A stretch of 43,600 nt of DNA from Thermoproteota archaeon (GCA_027491415.1 JAOZFH010000006.1:1-43600), one strand, 5' to 3'. Shown: positions 8,004 to 16,826, numbered from the stretch's first letter. Made by a program: numbers and translations. The notes: generated by a model not told the origin, from the sequence alone.

Positions 8004-8300
8004 GTGGCCGCGGGCGAGGGAACGAGGGTCAGGTTCAGGTTCTACCTGACCGCCAGGGAGGTGATAGGGTCAAGGGAGCTGGACGTTGAGGTCCCCGGAG
8101 ACACCCTGGCGGATGCCATCAGGGAGCTCAGGGGGAGGCTGGGGGCCAAGGCGTCCGTCCTATTCGACGGCGACGGCAACCTGAAGAGTCACTACTCAAT
8201 CCTAATAGGGGGCAACCTGGTCCGGCCCCGCCAGTGGGGGGAGGTCAAGCTCCGGAGGGGCATGGTAATAGACGTGATACCCCCGGTCGGCGGCGGCTGA
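8004..8300 (+). CDS. moaD: MoaD/ThiS-family sulfur carrier
   Basis: Ubiquitin-fold sulfur carrier of 98 residues for molybdopterin/tungstopterin synthesis. The sequence ends in Pro-Pro-Val-Gly-Gly-Gly, giving the C-terminal di-glycine that is thiocarboxylated; the body (VRFRFYLTAREVIGSRELDVEVP, then DVIPPVGGG) matches MoaD. The start is GTG at 8004 with GAGGTGAT just before it. Placement beside an aldehyde oxidoreductase is common in archaea and suggests a carrier dedicated to the tungsten cofactor. It shares a divergent promoter region (7800-8000) with the ferredoxin gene. Confidence 0.85.
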   Translation: MAAGEGTRVRFRFYLTAREVIGSRELDVEVPGDTLADAIRELRGRLGAKASVLFDGDGNLKSHYSILIGGNLVRPRQWGEVKLRRGMVIDVIPPVGGG

Positions 8301-8331
8301 GGGGAACTCGCGGCTCAGGAGGCGCGCGGGA

Positions 8332-9615
8332 TTGAGGCTAGAGTCTGTCGACGTGTTGGTCGTGGGAGGGGGGCCCGCGGGGGTTGCCGCGGCCGTCTCG
8401 GCCAAGGGGAGGTCGCCCGACGCCAGGGTCGCCCTGGTCTCCTCTGAGCCGACCCACTACATGAGGCCCGCGGTCACCGCCCTGATCGAAGACCCGAGTC
8501 TGGGTGAAGATCAGATAACCTCCTTCGACCCCGTGAAGCTCCTCGAATTCGGGGTAGAGCCGTTTACCCGCGCCAAGGTCCTTGAGGTCGACTCTGACGG
8601 GGCGAGGGCGAGGGGGCCCTGGGGGGAGGTCGCCTTCGAGTTCTCCTCGCTTGTCTTGGCGACGGGCGGGAAGCCCTTCGTCCCACCCGTGGAGGGAGCA
8701 GGGCTTGACGGAGTCACGTCGGTTCGCACGATAAGAGAGGCCAGGAGACTGGCGTCAAAGATCTCCCCCGGGATCAGGCTGGTCGTGGTCGGCGCCGGCC
8801 TCGCCGGCGTCAAGCTCGCCCTGGCATCCCACTCTCGGGGGGCGGACGTGACGATCGTCGAGATGAAGAACGTCCTGTGGACCGTCTTGGACCCGCCGCT
8901 CTCCGACTTGGCCGGGCAGATCGTCAGGGGCGCCGGGGTTAAGGTCATCGAGGGTAGGGCCGTGGAGAGGATACTCGGCGAGAACGGCAGGGTCTCGGGA
9001 GTTGAGGCCGGCGGCGCGAGGGTAGAGGCGGATCTAGTCATATTCGCCACGGGAGTGAGGCCAAACTCCCGCCTGGCCGAGGAGATGGGCCTAGAACTGG
9101 GGGTGAGGGGCGCCGTCCGGACGGACGAGCGCATGGCCACGTCGAGGGAGGGGGTCTGGGCGGCCGGGGACTGCGCCGAGACCATCGACTTGGTCACGGG
9201 AAAGAGGACGTACAGGCCCATAGGCAGCCTAGCCTACCTCGGCGGGAGGATAGCTGGAGTAAACTCCGTGGGGGGGAGGGCTAGGTACGCTGGGTTCATC
9301 AGGAGGCAGGCGGAAGACGTGAAGGGGATTCACCTGGCGTCCTTGGGACTGACTGGGGCTGAGGCGTCGGCTCTTGGGGTTCCCCACGAGCCCGTGGAGC
9401 TGAAGCCTTCTAGAGGACCGCCGTCCCTCCCGTGGTGGCTTCACAGGTCGGCTGGAAGGGCCCTGGCCCTGGTCGAGAAGGGAACCGACAGGCTCATCGG
9501 CTTCCAGGCCCTCGGGCTTCCGCTGTCTAGGAGGAAGTCCTACGCCATCGTCAGGCTGATAGCCACGAGGGCTAGCGTCTCAGAGCTTGAACTACTGGGC
9601 TACTCGCCGAGCTGA
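8332..9615 (+). CDS. FAD-dependent pyridine nucleotide oxidoreductase (AorC-like)
   Basis: FAD/NAD(P)-linked reductase, 427 residues. The N-terminal dinucleotide fold VLVVGGGPAGVAAAVSA binds FAD, a second GxGxxG (VVVGAGLAGVKLAL, about 156-169) binds NAD(P), and GVWAAGDCAE near 281 contacts FAD. The redox-active Cys of CoA-disulfide reductases is not evident after the first motif, so it resembles rubredoxin or ferredoxin reductases. The TTG start at 8332 has AGGAGG at 8317-8322. It follows moaD by 31 bases and is divergent from the aldehyde oxidoreductase operon, a layout that suggests the NAD-coupling AorC subunit. That assignment is inferred from context. Confidence 0.75.
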   Translation: MRLESVDVLVVGGGPAGVAAAVSAKGRSPDARVALVSSEPTHYMRPAVTALIEDPSLGEDQITSFDPVKLLEFGVEPFTRAKVLEVDSDGARARGPWGEVAFEFSSLVLATGGKPFVPPVEGAGLDGVTSVRTIREARRLASKISPGIRLVVVGAGLAGVKLALASHSRGADVTIVEMKNVLWTVLDPPLSDLAGQIVRGAGVKVIEGRAVERILGENGRVSGVEAGGARVEADLVIFATGVRPNSRLAEEMGLELGVRGAVRTDERMATSREGVWAAGDCAETIDLVTGKRTYRPIGSLAYLGGRIAGVNSVGGRARYAGFIRRQAEDVKGIHLASLGLTGAEASALGVPHEPVELKPSRGPPSLPWWLHRSAGRALALVEKGTDRLIGFQALGLPLSRRKSYAIVRLIATRASVSELELLGYSPS

Positions 9616-9637
9616 CTCGGCCGACCTGTGCGGGATG

Positions 9638-10222
9638 TCAACCACTCCAGCACGGGTTGTCCCATCTGTTCATCCTGCATAATTCGCTGAGCGGGAGTCT
9701 GGGTTCCTTTGGCTTGTCGTCCGCGGGAATTCCGATCGGGAGAATGACCTCCAGCCTCAGCCCCTCTGGAGCGCCCACCGCCTCGGCCACCTTGGCCGGG
9801 TCAGAGGGGGTGTAGGTGAGCGTGCCGAGGCCCAGCTCCTCAGCGGCCAGGAGGGCGTACCCAACGGCGATCCACGTCGACTGCACCGAGTAGGGCGCCC
9901 TGGCCTGCGAGAACACCAGCACGAGGAAGGGGGCCTCCTCGAGGAAGGGCTTCTCCGGCGAGAACCCCTTGGCCTGGAGCCACTCTCTCAGCTCCCCCGA
10001 GACCCTCTCGTAGAACCTCCTCTCGCCCTCCTCTGCGGCGGCCCTTATCCGGGCCTTCAGTCCCGAATCCGACACCACGAGGAACCTCCAGGGCTGCCAG
10101 TTGGCCCCCGATGGGGCCTGTCTCGCCGCCTCCAATATCCTCAGTACGTCCTTCAGGGTCACCCCACCGGCTCTGAACCTCCTGACTGATCTCCTACGAG
10201 CTGCCAGCTCTAAGACTCCCAT
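9638..10222 (-). CDS. nitroreductase family FMN protein
   Basis: FMN-dependent oxidoreductase of the nitroreductase fold, 194 residues, normal for the family. The FMN-binding opening RRRSVRRFRAGGV and the following EAARQAPSGANWQPWRFLVV segment are clear, as is the late AAEELGLGTLTYTPSDP region. Substrates in the family range from nitroaromatics and quinones to flavin or cobalamin-ligand chemistry and cannot be chosen here. A minus-strand T-rich element at 10247-10252 lies about 25 bases upstream and may be its TATA box, implying a leaderless transcript. Confidence 0.85.
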   Translation of the reverse strand: MGVLELAARRRSVRRFRAGGVTLKDVLRILEAARQAPSGANWQPWRFLVVSDSGLKARIRAAAEEGERRFYERVSGELREWLQAKGFSPEKPFLEEAPFLVLVFSQARAPYSVQSTWIAVGYALLAAEELGLGTLTYTPSDPAKVAEAVGAPEGLRLEVILPIGIPADDKPKEPRLPLSELCRMNRWDNPCWSG

Positions 10223-10263
10223 CGGACCGGTCGCGGCCTCGGAGGGAAAAAATGTTGGGAGGG

Positions 10264-11007
10264 TCAGGGCCCCAGGGCCACTAGGATCATCTCACCCTGT
10301 GGATACACGGCCTTGACCACACCCAGGGGCGGAGCGTCGGGGCTCCACCAGACGGTCGCCCCCTGGTATACGATCTTGTAGCACGAGAAGGTGCCGGCCG
10401 GGACGGTCACGGTCTCCACCCCCACGACGGAACTCGTCTGCGGCGGCACGTACTCGTACTGACTGTACTGCTGAGGCGAGGCGGCCTGACACCCTACTCC
10501 CGGGATGCAGATCTGGACCTCAACCGTCTCGCCCGTCGCCACGTTTATCCAAGCCGTCACGGAGGGAGACGCGGCCTGCTGCCCACCCGCGCCCTCGTAC
10601 TCGTAGGTCACCCTGAGGCACTCGGCGCCTCCCCTCACCTCCCTACCCTAGACCGTCACGGTCATGTACACCTCTCCCTGCGGGAGCGTGATCTCGTACC
10701 TTGCCCAGGTCCCGGGGGACAGGCTGCCCCAGAGGGATGCGTAGTCGATCTGACTGGGCTTGGACGGAGGCGGACTCGTGCTGGGGCCCTTTGTGGTGGG
10801 CGGAGGAGTTGGCCTTGGCCTCCTAGGCGGCTTTGGCTTCTTGGTCGGCGGGGCGGTCGTGCTCGGAGCTTGCGTGGTGGGAGGCGCGGTCGTGGGGGGA
10901 GCGACCTCCCCTCCAGGCCTCATGTAGAAGTAGTAGAATCCGACGGCCCCGAGTACTAGGGCCCCGATCACCACAAGGGCCATCCCCTTGTCACTCACGC
11001 TACCCAC
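10264..11007 (-). pseudogene. anchored extracellular protein interrupted by an in-frame TAG
   Basis: Two open stretches lie in the same frame, separated only by a TAG at 10648-10650. The first (119 residues) starts with GTG, has an N-terminal membrane anchor (GMALVVIGALVLGAVGFYYFYM), a long Pro/Thr-rich linker (about 32-83) and then a folded start (SLWGSLSPGTWARYEITL). Reading through the TAG continues smoothly as GREVRGGAECLRVTYEYEG and on to the end (about 124 more residues) of a beta-rich domain with Cys pairs. A single base change, for example from AAG or CAG, would restore one protein of about 247 residues. It is either a recent nonsense mutation or read through. Function unknown; no partner genes. 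Confidence 0.6.
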
Positions 11008-11105
11008 CTTCCCTTCGGGCTCCCCCTTTGGCGCCTGAGCGGTGGGATATATTTGGACTTAGGAATGCTTGGTTTAGATCTTTGTTCTATTACCATGGAG
11101 GTGAC

Positions 11106-12941
11106 TCAAGACCTCGTTTTGTCGGAATTGGAGGAGGCCCCCGAGGCGCCAGCGTTGATGTCCAAGATGCCGAGAAGCCCGAGATCCCTCAGAATCTGTT
11201 CGGTCGGCCTTCCGGATGGATCCCACCCCCTCAATCGATAGAACTTCAGTAAGGAGGCTCTGAAGTCGTCATAACTTGTAAAGGCCCTTCTACCTTGAGA
11301 GGGGCCGCTTGGAACGGGTTCCCACATCCTCGGCGGCAGAGAGTCTTCGGCCTCCGGGTTCAGGCCCTCTCTCAGGTTGTAGAGCCTCGAGAGGGTCTCG
11401 ATTCGCCACCCGACCTTCAGAACATCCTCGGGGGTGTACCCTATGCCGGTCGCCGCCGCGAGCATCTCTGCGTAGTCCCGCTCGTCCAAGTCGAGGAACG
11501 AGCAGATTACGAGGCTGTCCGCCGCGGCCTTCCTATCCCTGTTCCTGATCATGGACTCAACGGTGTCGAGGGCGCTCCTGTCCGGCTTCTCCCTTGCGTC
11601 GGGCCACCCCCTGAGGTGCGAGGCCCCAACTTCGGCCGTGGCGTAGCTGAGGCCAAGGCCGATCCTCCCCCTCGGGTCCCACGCCGGCATGTCGAGCCCC
11701 TTCACGTGGACAGCCAGCTCGGGAACCCCGAGCTTCCTCGCCGCCCTCGCGGCGCCTTCGGCCAGCAGATCCCCGATCCCCCTCCTGTGGGCTATCGCGT
11801 CGGCCAGCCTCAGGAAGCACTCCACATCTCCGAACCTCAGATCTCGGAACTCCTCGTCCCTAAGTACCCCCCTCTCGGCACACTCTGCTGCGAGGGCCAT
11901 CGCGCTCCCCGCGCTTATCACGTCGAGCCCGAGCCTGTTGCACCTCTCGTAGAGACTCATCATGTCTTCCGGCCTCTCCAGCCCGAGGTTGGACCCAAGC
12001 ATGGCCATGCCCTCGTACTGGATCACCGAGTAGGAGCCGTCGACCCTGTGGTACTTCACGCAGGCCCTGGGGCAGGCGAAGCAGGCCAGATCCCTGACCC
12101 TATACCTCCTCAGCGCGGCGGGATCGTAGTTCTCGGCGTGCTCGAAGCTCGTCGTCTGGAAGTTCCTCGTCGGCAGCATGCCCAGCTCGTTGGCCGCCAC
12201 GAGGGCGCTGGTGGTTCCGTCGTTCTGAGGTCCTCTCCGGCCCTCGGTCCTCCTCCAGATCTCTCGGTAGATCTCGAGCACCCTCTCCCAGTCGGCCGGG
12301 CGCGCCGACCAGGACCCCATCACGGCTATGGCCTTGAGCCTCTTCGATCCCATCACCGCGCCGGTGCCTCCCCTCCCGGCGGCGTGGAGCCTCTCCGCAT
12401 GTACCACAGAGTACCTGACCAGGTTCTCGGCCGCCGGCCCCACCACCGCCACAGAGGGGCCGCCATAGTGGGCCTCGAAGACCGCGTCGTGCGCCCGATA
12501 GACGTCGAGCCCCCAGATCCAGTCCGCGTCCCTAAGCTCCACTTCGCCGCTCTCCACGAGGAGGTAGACGGGTCTCTCTGCCCTGCCCACGACCATTATG
12601 GCGTCGAAGCCTGCGAACTTCAGTTCCGCACCGAGGAAGCCGGAGGCGTGGCTGTCTATGAAGTAACCCGTCAGGGGAGACTTGGTGACCACAACGAACC
12701 TTCCACAGCCGGGGAATATGCCGGAGAGGGGACCCGCCGCTACGATGAGCGGGTTCTCCGGCGCGAAGGGGTCCACGCCCCTCGGCGCCTCCCTGTAGAG
12801 GAGGTAGGCTCCGAGCCCCTTCCCGCCTAGGAGGCTGGTGAGCACCTCTCGGGGTATCGGGACGACCTCGTGCTCGCCTCGCGTCAGGTCGACCCTCAGG
12901 TAGCGGCCGGCCCACCCTCGCGCTGCGTCGTCAGCCGCCAT
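11106..12941 (-). CDS. second aldehyde:ferredoxin oxidoreductase family protein
   Basis: Tungstopterin enzyme of the AOR family, 611 residues. It shares GWAGRYLRVDLTRGEH, the AAGRGGTGAVMGSKRLKAI pterin loop (about 187-205) and all four cluster cysteines: 287, 290, 294 (CFACPRAC) and 480 (DSLVICSF). It is distinct from the 5361 enzyme and has no ferredoxin or reductase beside it, so it probably passes electrons to free ferredoxin. Its start overlaps the end of the thioesterase gene by 11 bases, so the two are translated together. Substrate unknown; an organic acid as product would fit both enzymes. Confidence 0.88.
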   Translation of the reverse strand: MAADDAARGWAGRYLRVDLTRGEHEVVPIPREVLTSLLGGKGLGAYLLYREAPRGVDPFAPENPLIVAAGPLSGIFPGCGRFVVVTKSPLTGYFIDSHASGFLGAELKFAGFDAIMVVGRAERPVYLLVESGEVELRDADWIWGLDVYRAHDAVFEAHYGGPSVAVVGPAAENLVRYSVVHAERLHAAGRGGTGAVMGSKRLKAIAVMGSWSARPADWERVLEIYREIWRRTEGRRGPQNDGTTSALVAANELGMLPTRNFQTTSFEHAENYDPAALRRYRVRDLACFACPRACVKYHRVDGSYSVIQYEGMAMLGSNLGLERPEDMMSLYERCNRLGLDVISAGSAMALAAECAERGVLRDEEFRDLRFGDVECFLRLADAIAHRRGIGDLLAEGAARAARKLGVPELAVHVKGLDMPAWDPRGRIGLGLSYATAEVGASHLRGWPDAREKPDRSALDTVESMIRNRDRKAAADSLVICSFLDLDERDYAEMLAAATGIGYTPEDVLKVGWRIETLSRLYNLREGLNPEAEDSLPPRMWEPVPSGPSQGRRAFTSYDDFRASLLKFYRLRGWDPSGRPTEQILRDLGLLGILDINAGASGASSNSDKTRS

Positions 12942-13914
12942 CGCGACCCACCACCCCAGGGCCTCCCGCCAGCCTCTTCATTTCGGCGAGCACCTTTAAC
13001 CTCCTCTCCTTTCTCCGGGCGGCCTCCTCCCACCTTAATCGAGCACTCTCATCTCTTGGGATCAGGGGCGGGACTGGCGCCGGTTTCCCGCTCTCGTCGA
13101 CGTGAACAAGCGTGAAGTAGGCCGTCGTGCAGTGCCTCGCAGGCGATTCACCGGGCCTCTCCGTTATCACCTTGACCTCCACCTCCATGCTGGTCCTCCC
13201 GGTGTGGTTGAGCCTGGCGGCCATGGTCAGCACGTCCCCCACCCTGATCGGCCAGTAGAACGCCATGTGGTCGAGGGAGGCGGTCACTACCCTCCCCCCG
13301 GCGTGAAGGGCCGCTGCGGCCGCGGCGAAACCGTCCATCTCCAGCAGGAGGGAGCCTGCATACATCATGTCCCCGTACACGGCCGCGTCGGGCCTCACCA
13401 CCCGAACCGATCTCAGCCCGAAGCCCCCGAGGTCCACGTCGAGGGCCCTCTCGGCCCTGTCGCTCACCCTCCCCCGGACGTCCTCTAACCACTCTCGAGC
13501 GGCCTCCCACGCCTCGCCGCCCCTCGGAACTACCTCGGGGTCTGGGACGGGCCTGGGCCGACCGCGGGCGTCCACCGAGACGAAGGCCATGCGGGCGACG
13601 GTAGCCAGGCTCCTCTCCCCCGTCTCGGCGTCCTCTATCCAGCAGTCGACTCTGACGGCCATCGAGGACCTCCCCACGTACTCCACCGTCGCCCGGTAGG
13701 AGAGTATGGAGCCGGGAGGGACGGGTCTGATGAAGAAGAGGTCGTCAAGGTATCCCAGAACGGCCGGGCCACGCGCCACCCTGGTCGCTGCCACCGAGCC
13801 GGCGTCGACCAGCCAGTGCATCATCCAGCCGCCGTAGAGCGTTCCCCTGGCGTTCACGTGCCGGGGGAGGACGGGCCTGATCAGCTCCACGTCGGCCCCT
13901 CTGGTGCTGGGCAT
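12931..13914 (-). CDS. double-hotdog acyl-CoA thioesterase
   Basis: About 327 residues with two hotdog domains. The first has HVNARGTLYGGWMMHWLVDAGSVAA (about 20-44), the second YGDMMYAGSLLLEMDGFAAAA near 175. This is the cytosolic acyl-CoA hydrolase arrangement (acyl-CoA + water to acid + CoA). The frame opens at 14028, but a TATA-like GTTTTATTGG on the minus strand near 13940-13949 lies about 25-30 bases before the ATG at 13914 (MPSTRGADVELIRPVLP), which looks leaderless. It is followed without a gap by the second aldehyde oxidoreductase, suggesting joint processing of acyl groups and aldehydes, for instance from amino-acid or fatty-acid breakdown. Confidence 0.8.
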   Translation of the reverse strand: MPSTRGADVELIRPVLPRHVNARGTLYGGWMMHWLVDAGSVAATRVARGPAVLGYLDDLFFIRPVPPGSILSYRATVEYVGRSSMAVRVDCWIEDAETGERSLATVARMAFVSVDARGRPRPVPDPEVVPRGGEAWEAAREWLEDVRGRVSDRAERALDVDLGGFGLRSVRVVRPDAAVYGDMMYAGSLLLEMDGFAAAAAALHAGGRVVTASLDHMAFYWPIRVGDVLTMAARLNHTGRTSMEVEVKVITERPGESPARHCTTAYFTLVHVDESGKPAPVPPLIPRDESARLRWEEAARRKERRLKVLAEMKRLAGGPGVVGRDGG

Positions 13915-13979
13915 GACGGCGTCCCCCCGCAGCCGGCACCAATAAAACGCTGGGGACGACCCTCTTTGCATCTCCGAGT

Positions 13980-14690
13980 TCAGGTCGGTCCGAAGGCAAT
14001 CACGAGCTCGGGCACCACGACGGTCCACTCCTCCCCCGGAGCGAGGACGACGGCGGCCTCGGTCCCCCCACCCAGCGCCCGGAGCCAGGCCTCAGCCTCC
14101 TCTCCCTCACCAGCGACCGCCAGTCTGACGTGGACGCCGTCTGGCCACGCGCCGGGGTCGAGCCTACACCTCAATAGGAGGACACGTCCGCCGGGGGTTA
14201 CCCACTGGAGGACCTCCATCGCGCCGCCGAGGCCCTCCTCTACCCTCCAGTCGCCCGAGAGGTCCTGAAGGTCGTCCCCCAACGGTAGGATGACCGGTCC
14301 CGGTGAGGCCCCCGTCAAGCAGGTCGGCATGCTCAGGGCCTTCTCGGCCTCGCCAGCGACCTCAACTCTGATGGGACCCTCGCCGACCAGGAGGATTGGG
14401 TGGGTCTCCAGGTAGGGGCCCCTGATCCTCCGTCCCGCCAGCAGCCGGATCTCATGCCCCCTGGACCTGACGACCAGCTCGATGGGAAGGGCCCCCCCAA
14501 CTCCCCTCGCTCCCGGGGGGAGGAGGGTCCAGACCCTCACCAGGGCCGCGCACAGCCCCTCGTCGCACCCGAGGACTATTGCCTCCATTGAAGAACTCCT
14601 CGTCCCGGCTCCGCACCAGGCAGAGGCTTCTGGTACACTCCACTCCGCGCCGATGAGTTCGACGGCCTCAATCAGGGTACCACACCCCAC
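13980..14690 (-). CDS. hypothetical protein
   Basis: Not recognised. It has up to 236 residues, is beta-rich and acidic, with many Val/Gly/Glu alternations (GPIRVEVAGEAEKALSMP, then VHVRLAVAGEGEEAEAW) and no membrane segment. GTG at 14690 follows the methyltransferase stop by 17 bases, suggesting one operon; ATG at 14588 (MEAIVLGCDEGLCAALVRVW) is an alternative start. The C-terminal part resembles a Jelly-roll or sandwich domain in composition only. Confidence 0.5.
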   Translation of the reverse strand: MGCGTLIEAVELIGAEWSVPEASAWCGAGTRSSSMEAIVLGCDEGLCAALVRVWTLLPPGARGVGGALPIELVVRSRGHEIRLLAGRRIRGPYLETHPILLVGEGPIRVEVAGEAEKALSMPTCLTGASPGPVILPLGDDLQDLSGDWRVEEGLGGAMEVLQWVTPGGRVLLLRCRLDPGAWPDGVHVRLAVAGEGEEAEAWLRALGGGTEAAVVLAPGEEWTVVVPELVIAFGPT

Positions 14691-14707
14691 GCCGGTCTGT
14701 CTTACGG

Positions 14708-15454
14708 TTACTTAAGGCGGTAGAGTTCCAGGTACCACCTCGGCTTGTGTGAGGTGCTCTTCTCAAGGGTGAAGCCCCTCCTCGCCGCCACGAACCTGAA
14801 GATCCACGGCGCCCAGAGGTGGAACTCCAGCTCCTCGAACCTGCCCGTGTCGAGGTAGTGGAACAGCCTCTTTACTACCCCATCCGTGCCGCTGTACCCG
14901 GAGTGGTAAGAGACCACCGCCCCCGTTCTGAAGGGCTCGGTCCTGACATCCTTGTATCCCCCCGTAGCCAAGAGCTGGATGAAGTCCGAGGACTCCACCC
15001 GGAGCCTGCCACCCGGGGCGAGCACCCGGGCAATCTCTCCTAGGACGGTCCACACGTCGTCGATCGAGAAGTGAGGGAGGCTGTTACCGAGGAAGACGAC
15101 GTAGTCGAAGCTGTCGTCCGGCAGAGGGATCTGCCTGGCGTCGCCCCTAAGGAACCTCACCTTGGACCCCCTGCTCCTGGCCACCTCCCTCGCCCTGTCG
15201 ACCATCAGGAGGAGGGCGTCCACGCCCACCACCTCGTGTCCGAGCTCCTCGAGAAGGAAGGAGAATACCCCAGATCCACAGGCTAGGTCCAAGGTCCTGC
15301 CGGGAGGAGTCAATAGGTCCCTCAGGAATGGGCGAAGGAACTCCGCCCTCTCCTTGGCCTCCTCGGACTCGGGATCGTAGAACATCGGGTGTCTGGAATA
15401 GAACTCGAGCCAGCGGGAGATCTCAAACCTGCTATCGTTCTCACCCGCGCTCAA
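14708..15454 (-). CDS. class I SAM-dependent methyltransferase
   Basis: Rossmann-fold methyltransferase of 248 residues. Motif I is TLDLACGSGVFSFLL, followed by the acidic VVGVDALLLMV, GDARQIPLPDDSFDYVVFLGNSL, and a REIARVLAPGG-type post-motif (GEIARVLAPGGRLRVES). This is the UbiE/methyltransf_11 type; the substrate cannot be read. TTG at 15454 (SAGENDSRFEISRWLEFY) is preceded at 25-35 bases by a minus-strand TATA-like AATTAATTTG near 15482-15491, so it probably leads the operon with the hypothetical gene downstream. Confidence 0.85.
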   Translation of the reverse strand: MSAGENDSRFEISRWLEFYSRHPMFYDPESEEAKERAEFLRPFLRDLLTPPGRTLDLACGSGVFSFLLEELGHEVVGVDALLLMVDRAREVARSRGSKVRFLRGDARQIPLPDDSFDYVVFLGNSLPHFSIDDVWTVLGEIARVLAPGGRLRVESSDFIQLLATGGYKDVRTEPFRTGAVVSYHSGYSGTDGVVKRLFHYLDTGRFEELEFHLWAPWIFRFVAARRGFTLEKSTSHKPRWYLELYRLK

Positions 15455-15663
15455 GGGCCCCCAGGGGGCGTTCGGATTCTCAAATTAATTAGTTTAACAG
15501 GATGACCGAGGCAAGTTGACTAGGGGACTTGCTTAACCCACTTCCAAGCCATTCTTGAAGATCTCTCCCCCCTTACGTTGAAGGGGAGTACCTGTCATTG
15601 GGGCGTCCCCCCGCAGAGTCGCTTGCCAAAGGAGGGGACTCTCGCGAGTTCCAGTTCCGGGGA

Positions 15664-15672
15664 AAAAGTTGG
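15664..15672 (-). terminator. T-run terminator after the carbamoyltransferase
   Basis: On the minus strand, CCCAACTTTTTCCCC lies about 15-20 bases past the stop. Nearly the same string (CCCAACATTTTTTCCC) follows the interrupted gene at 10247-10252. Confidence 0.35.
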
Positions 15673-15684
15673 GATGGGGCTAGC

Positions 15685-16728
15685 TCAGACGCCCCCCATC
15701 ACGTAGGCCATGATGGCCTTCTGAACGTGGAGCCTGTTCTCCGCCTCGTCGAAGACCACGCTGTGAGGCCCGTCTATCACGTCGTCGGTGACCTCCATGC
15801 CCCTGTCCGCCGGCAGGCAGTGCATGTAGATGACGTCGCTCTTGGCCCTGTCTATCTTCTCCTGATCGCATATCCAGTCCTTGTACTGGTTCATCAGGTT
15901 GATCATGCCCTCCTTGTCCACCTCGGGGACGTTGGGCGGCATGAACTTGAGGGACCCCCAGCTCTTGGGGTAGACGATGTCGGCCCCCTCGAAGGCCTCG
16001 TTCATGTCGTAGCTGATCTCGAAGCTGCCGCCGAACTCGTCGGCGTTCTGCCTAGCCATGTCCACTATCTTGGGGTCGAGCTCGAGCCCCTTGGGGTGGG
16101 CCAGGACGACGTCGGCCCCGAACCGGGTGAACGCCAGTATGGCGCTCTGGGGCACGGCGACGGGCTTCACGCCGGCCGAGTAGGCCCAGCTTACGACGAC
16201 CTTCTTGCCCTCCAGCCTACCCTTGTGCTCTATGGCCGTCATCACGTCGGCCATGGCCTGGCACGGGTGGTAGATGTCGTCCTCCATGTTGATTACGGGG
16301 ATGTCGGCCCAGTGGGCGAACTCCCTCACTATGCGGTCGCCCTTCCCGTACACCCACTGGACGGGCTTGCCGTAGATCCTTATCGCGATGGCGTGGCCGT
16401 ACCTGCTCAGCACCCTCGCCACGTCGGAGATCCTCTCGGTGGTGTAGGCGATCTCCTCACCCTTCAGGGCTGGGGTGTAAACGGCGCCGGGCTGGAGGTA
16501 GATGCCCTGGCCGCCCAGCTCGAATATGCCGGTCTCGAAGCTGTTCCTCGTTCGCAGGCTGGCGTTGTAGAACAGCATGAAGAGGGTCTTCCCCTCCAGG
16601 AGCCTGTGGGGGATCTCCTTCCTCTTCTTGTCTTTGAGCTCCATGGCCAGCTTGAGGACGGCCTCGAGCTCCTCCCTCGTCCACTCCTGCGTCGAGATGA
16701 AGTCCCTACCTCGCAGGTTCACGACCAT
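15685..16728 (-). CDS. ornithine / N-acylornithine carbamoyltransferase family
   Basis: Transcarbamylase of about 347 residues. The carbamoyl-phosphate loop reads FYNASLRTRNSFETG, so the usual Ser-Thr-Arg-Thr-Arg is Ser-Leu-Arg-Thr-Arg, as in N-acetylornithine carbamoyltransferases. The carbamoyl-phosphate segment DIYHPCQAMADVMT and the C-terminal MHCLPADRGMEV are present. The loop change and HCLPADR hint at an acylornithine or YgeW-like substrate rather than plain ornithine; this is an inference. ATG at 16728 is preferred over GTG at 16737. A minus-strand TATA-like GTTTATGAGG near 16767-16776 fits. It is divergent from the M42 peptidase and no other arginine genes are adjacent. Confidence 0.8.
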   Translation of the reverse strand: MVVNLRGRDFISTQEWTREELEAVLKLAMELKDKKRKEIPHRLLEGKTLFMLFYNASLRTRNSFETGIFELGGQGIYLQPGAVYTPALKGEEIAYTTERISDVARVLSRYGHAIAIRIYGKPVQWVYGKGDRIVREFAHWADIPVINMEDDIYHPCQAMADVMTAIEHKGRLEGKKVVVSWAYSAGVKPVAVPQSAILAFTRFGADVVLAHPKGLELDPKIVDMARQNADEFGGSFEISYDMNEAFEGADIVYPKSWGSLKFMPPNVPEVDKEGMINLMNQYKDWICDQEKIDRAKSDVIYMHCLPADRGMEVTDDVIDGPHSVVFDEAENRLHVQKAIMAYVMGGV

Positions 16729-16826
16729 AGGGGTCACACCCCGGCCCCATGGCTCGCAAGGGAATCCTCATAAACCTGTCGAGCGGGAGAGGCCCGTTTA
16801 TTAGCTCGCCGGGCCTAACTCCCGAG

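Noticed and set aside
10648-10650. TAG as pyrrolysine codon
   Set aside because: Several genes in the window use TAG as their true stop and the MtmB-like genes have no TAG; no pyl genes are seen here. Kept only as a minor alternative.
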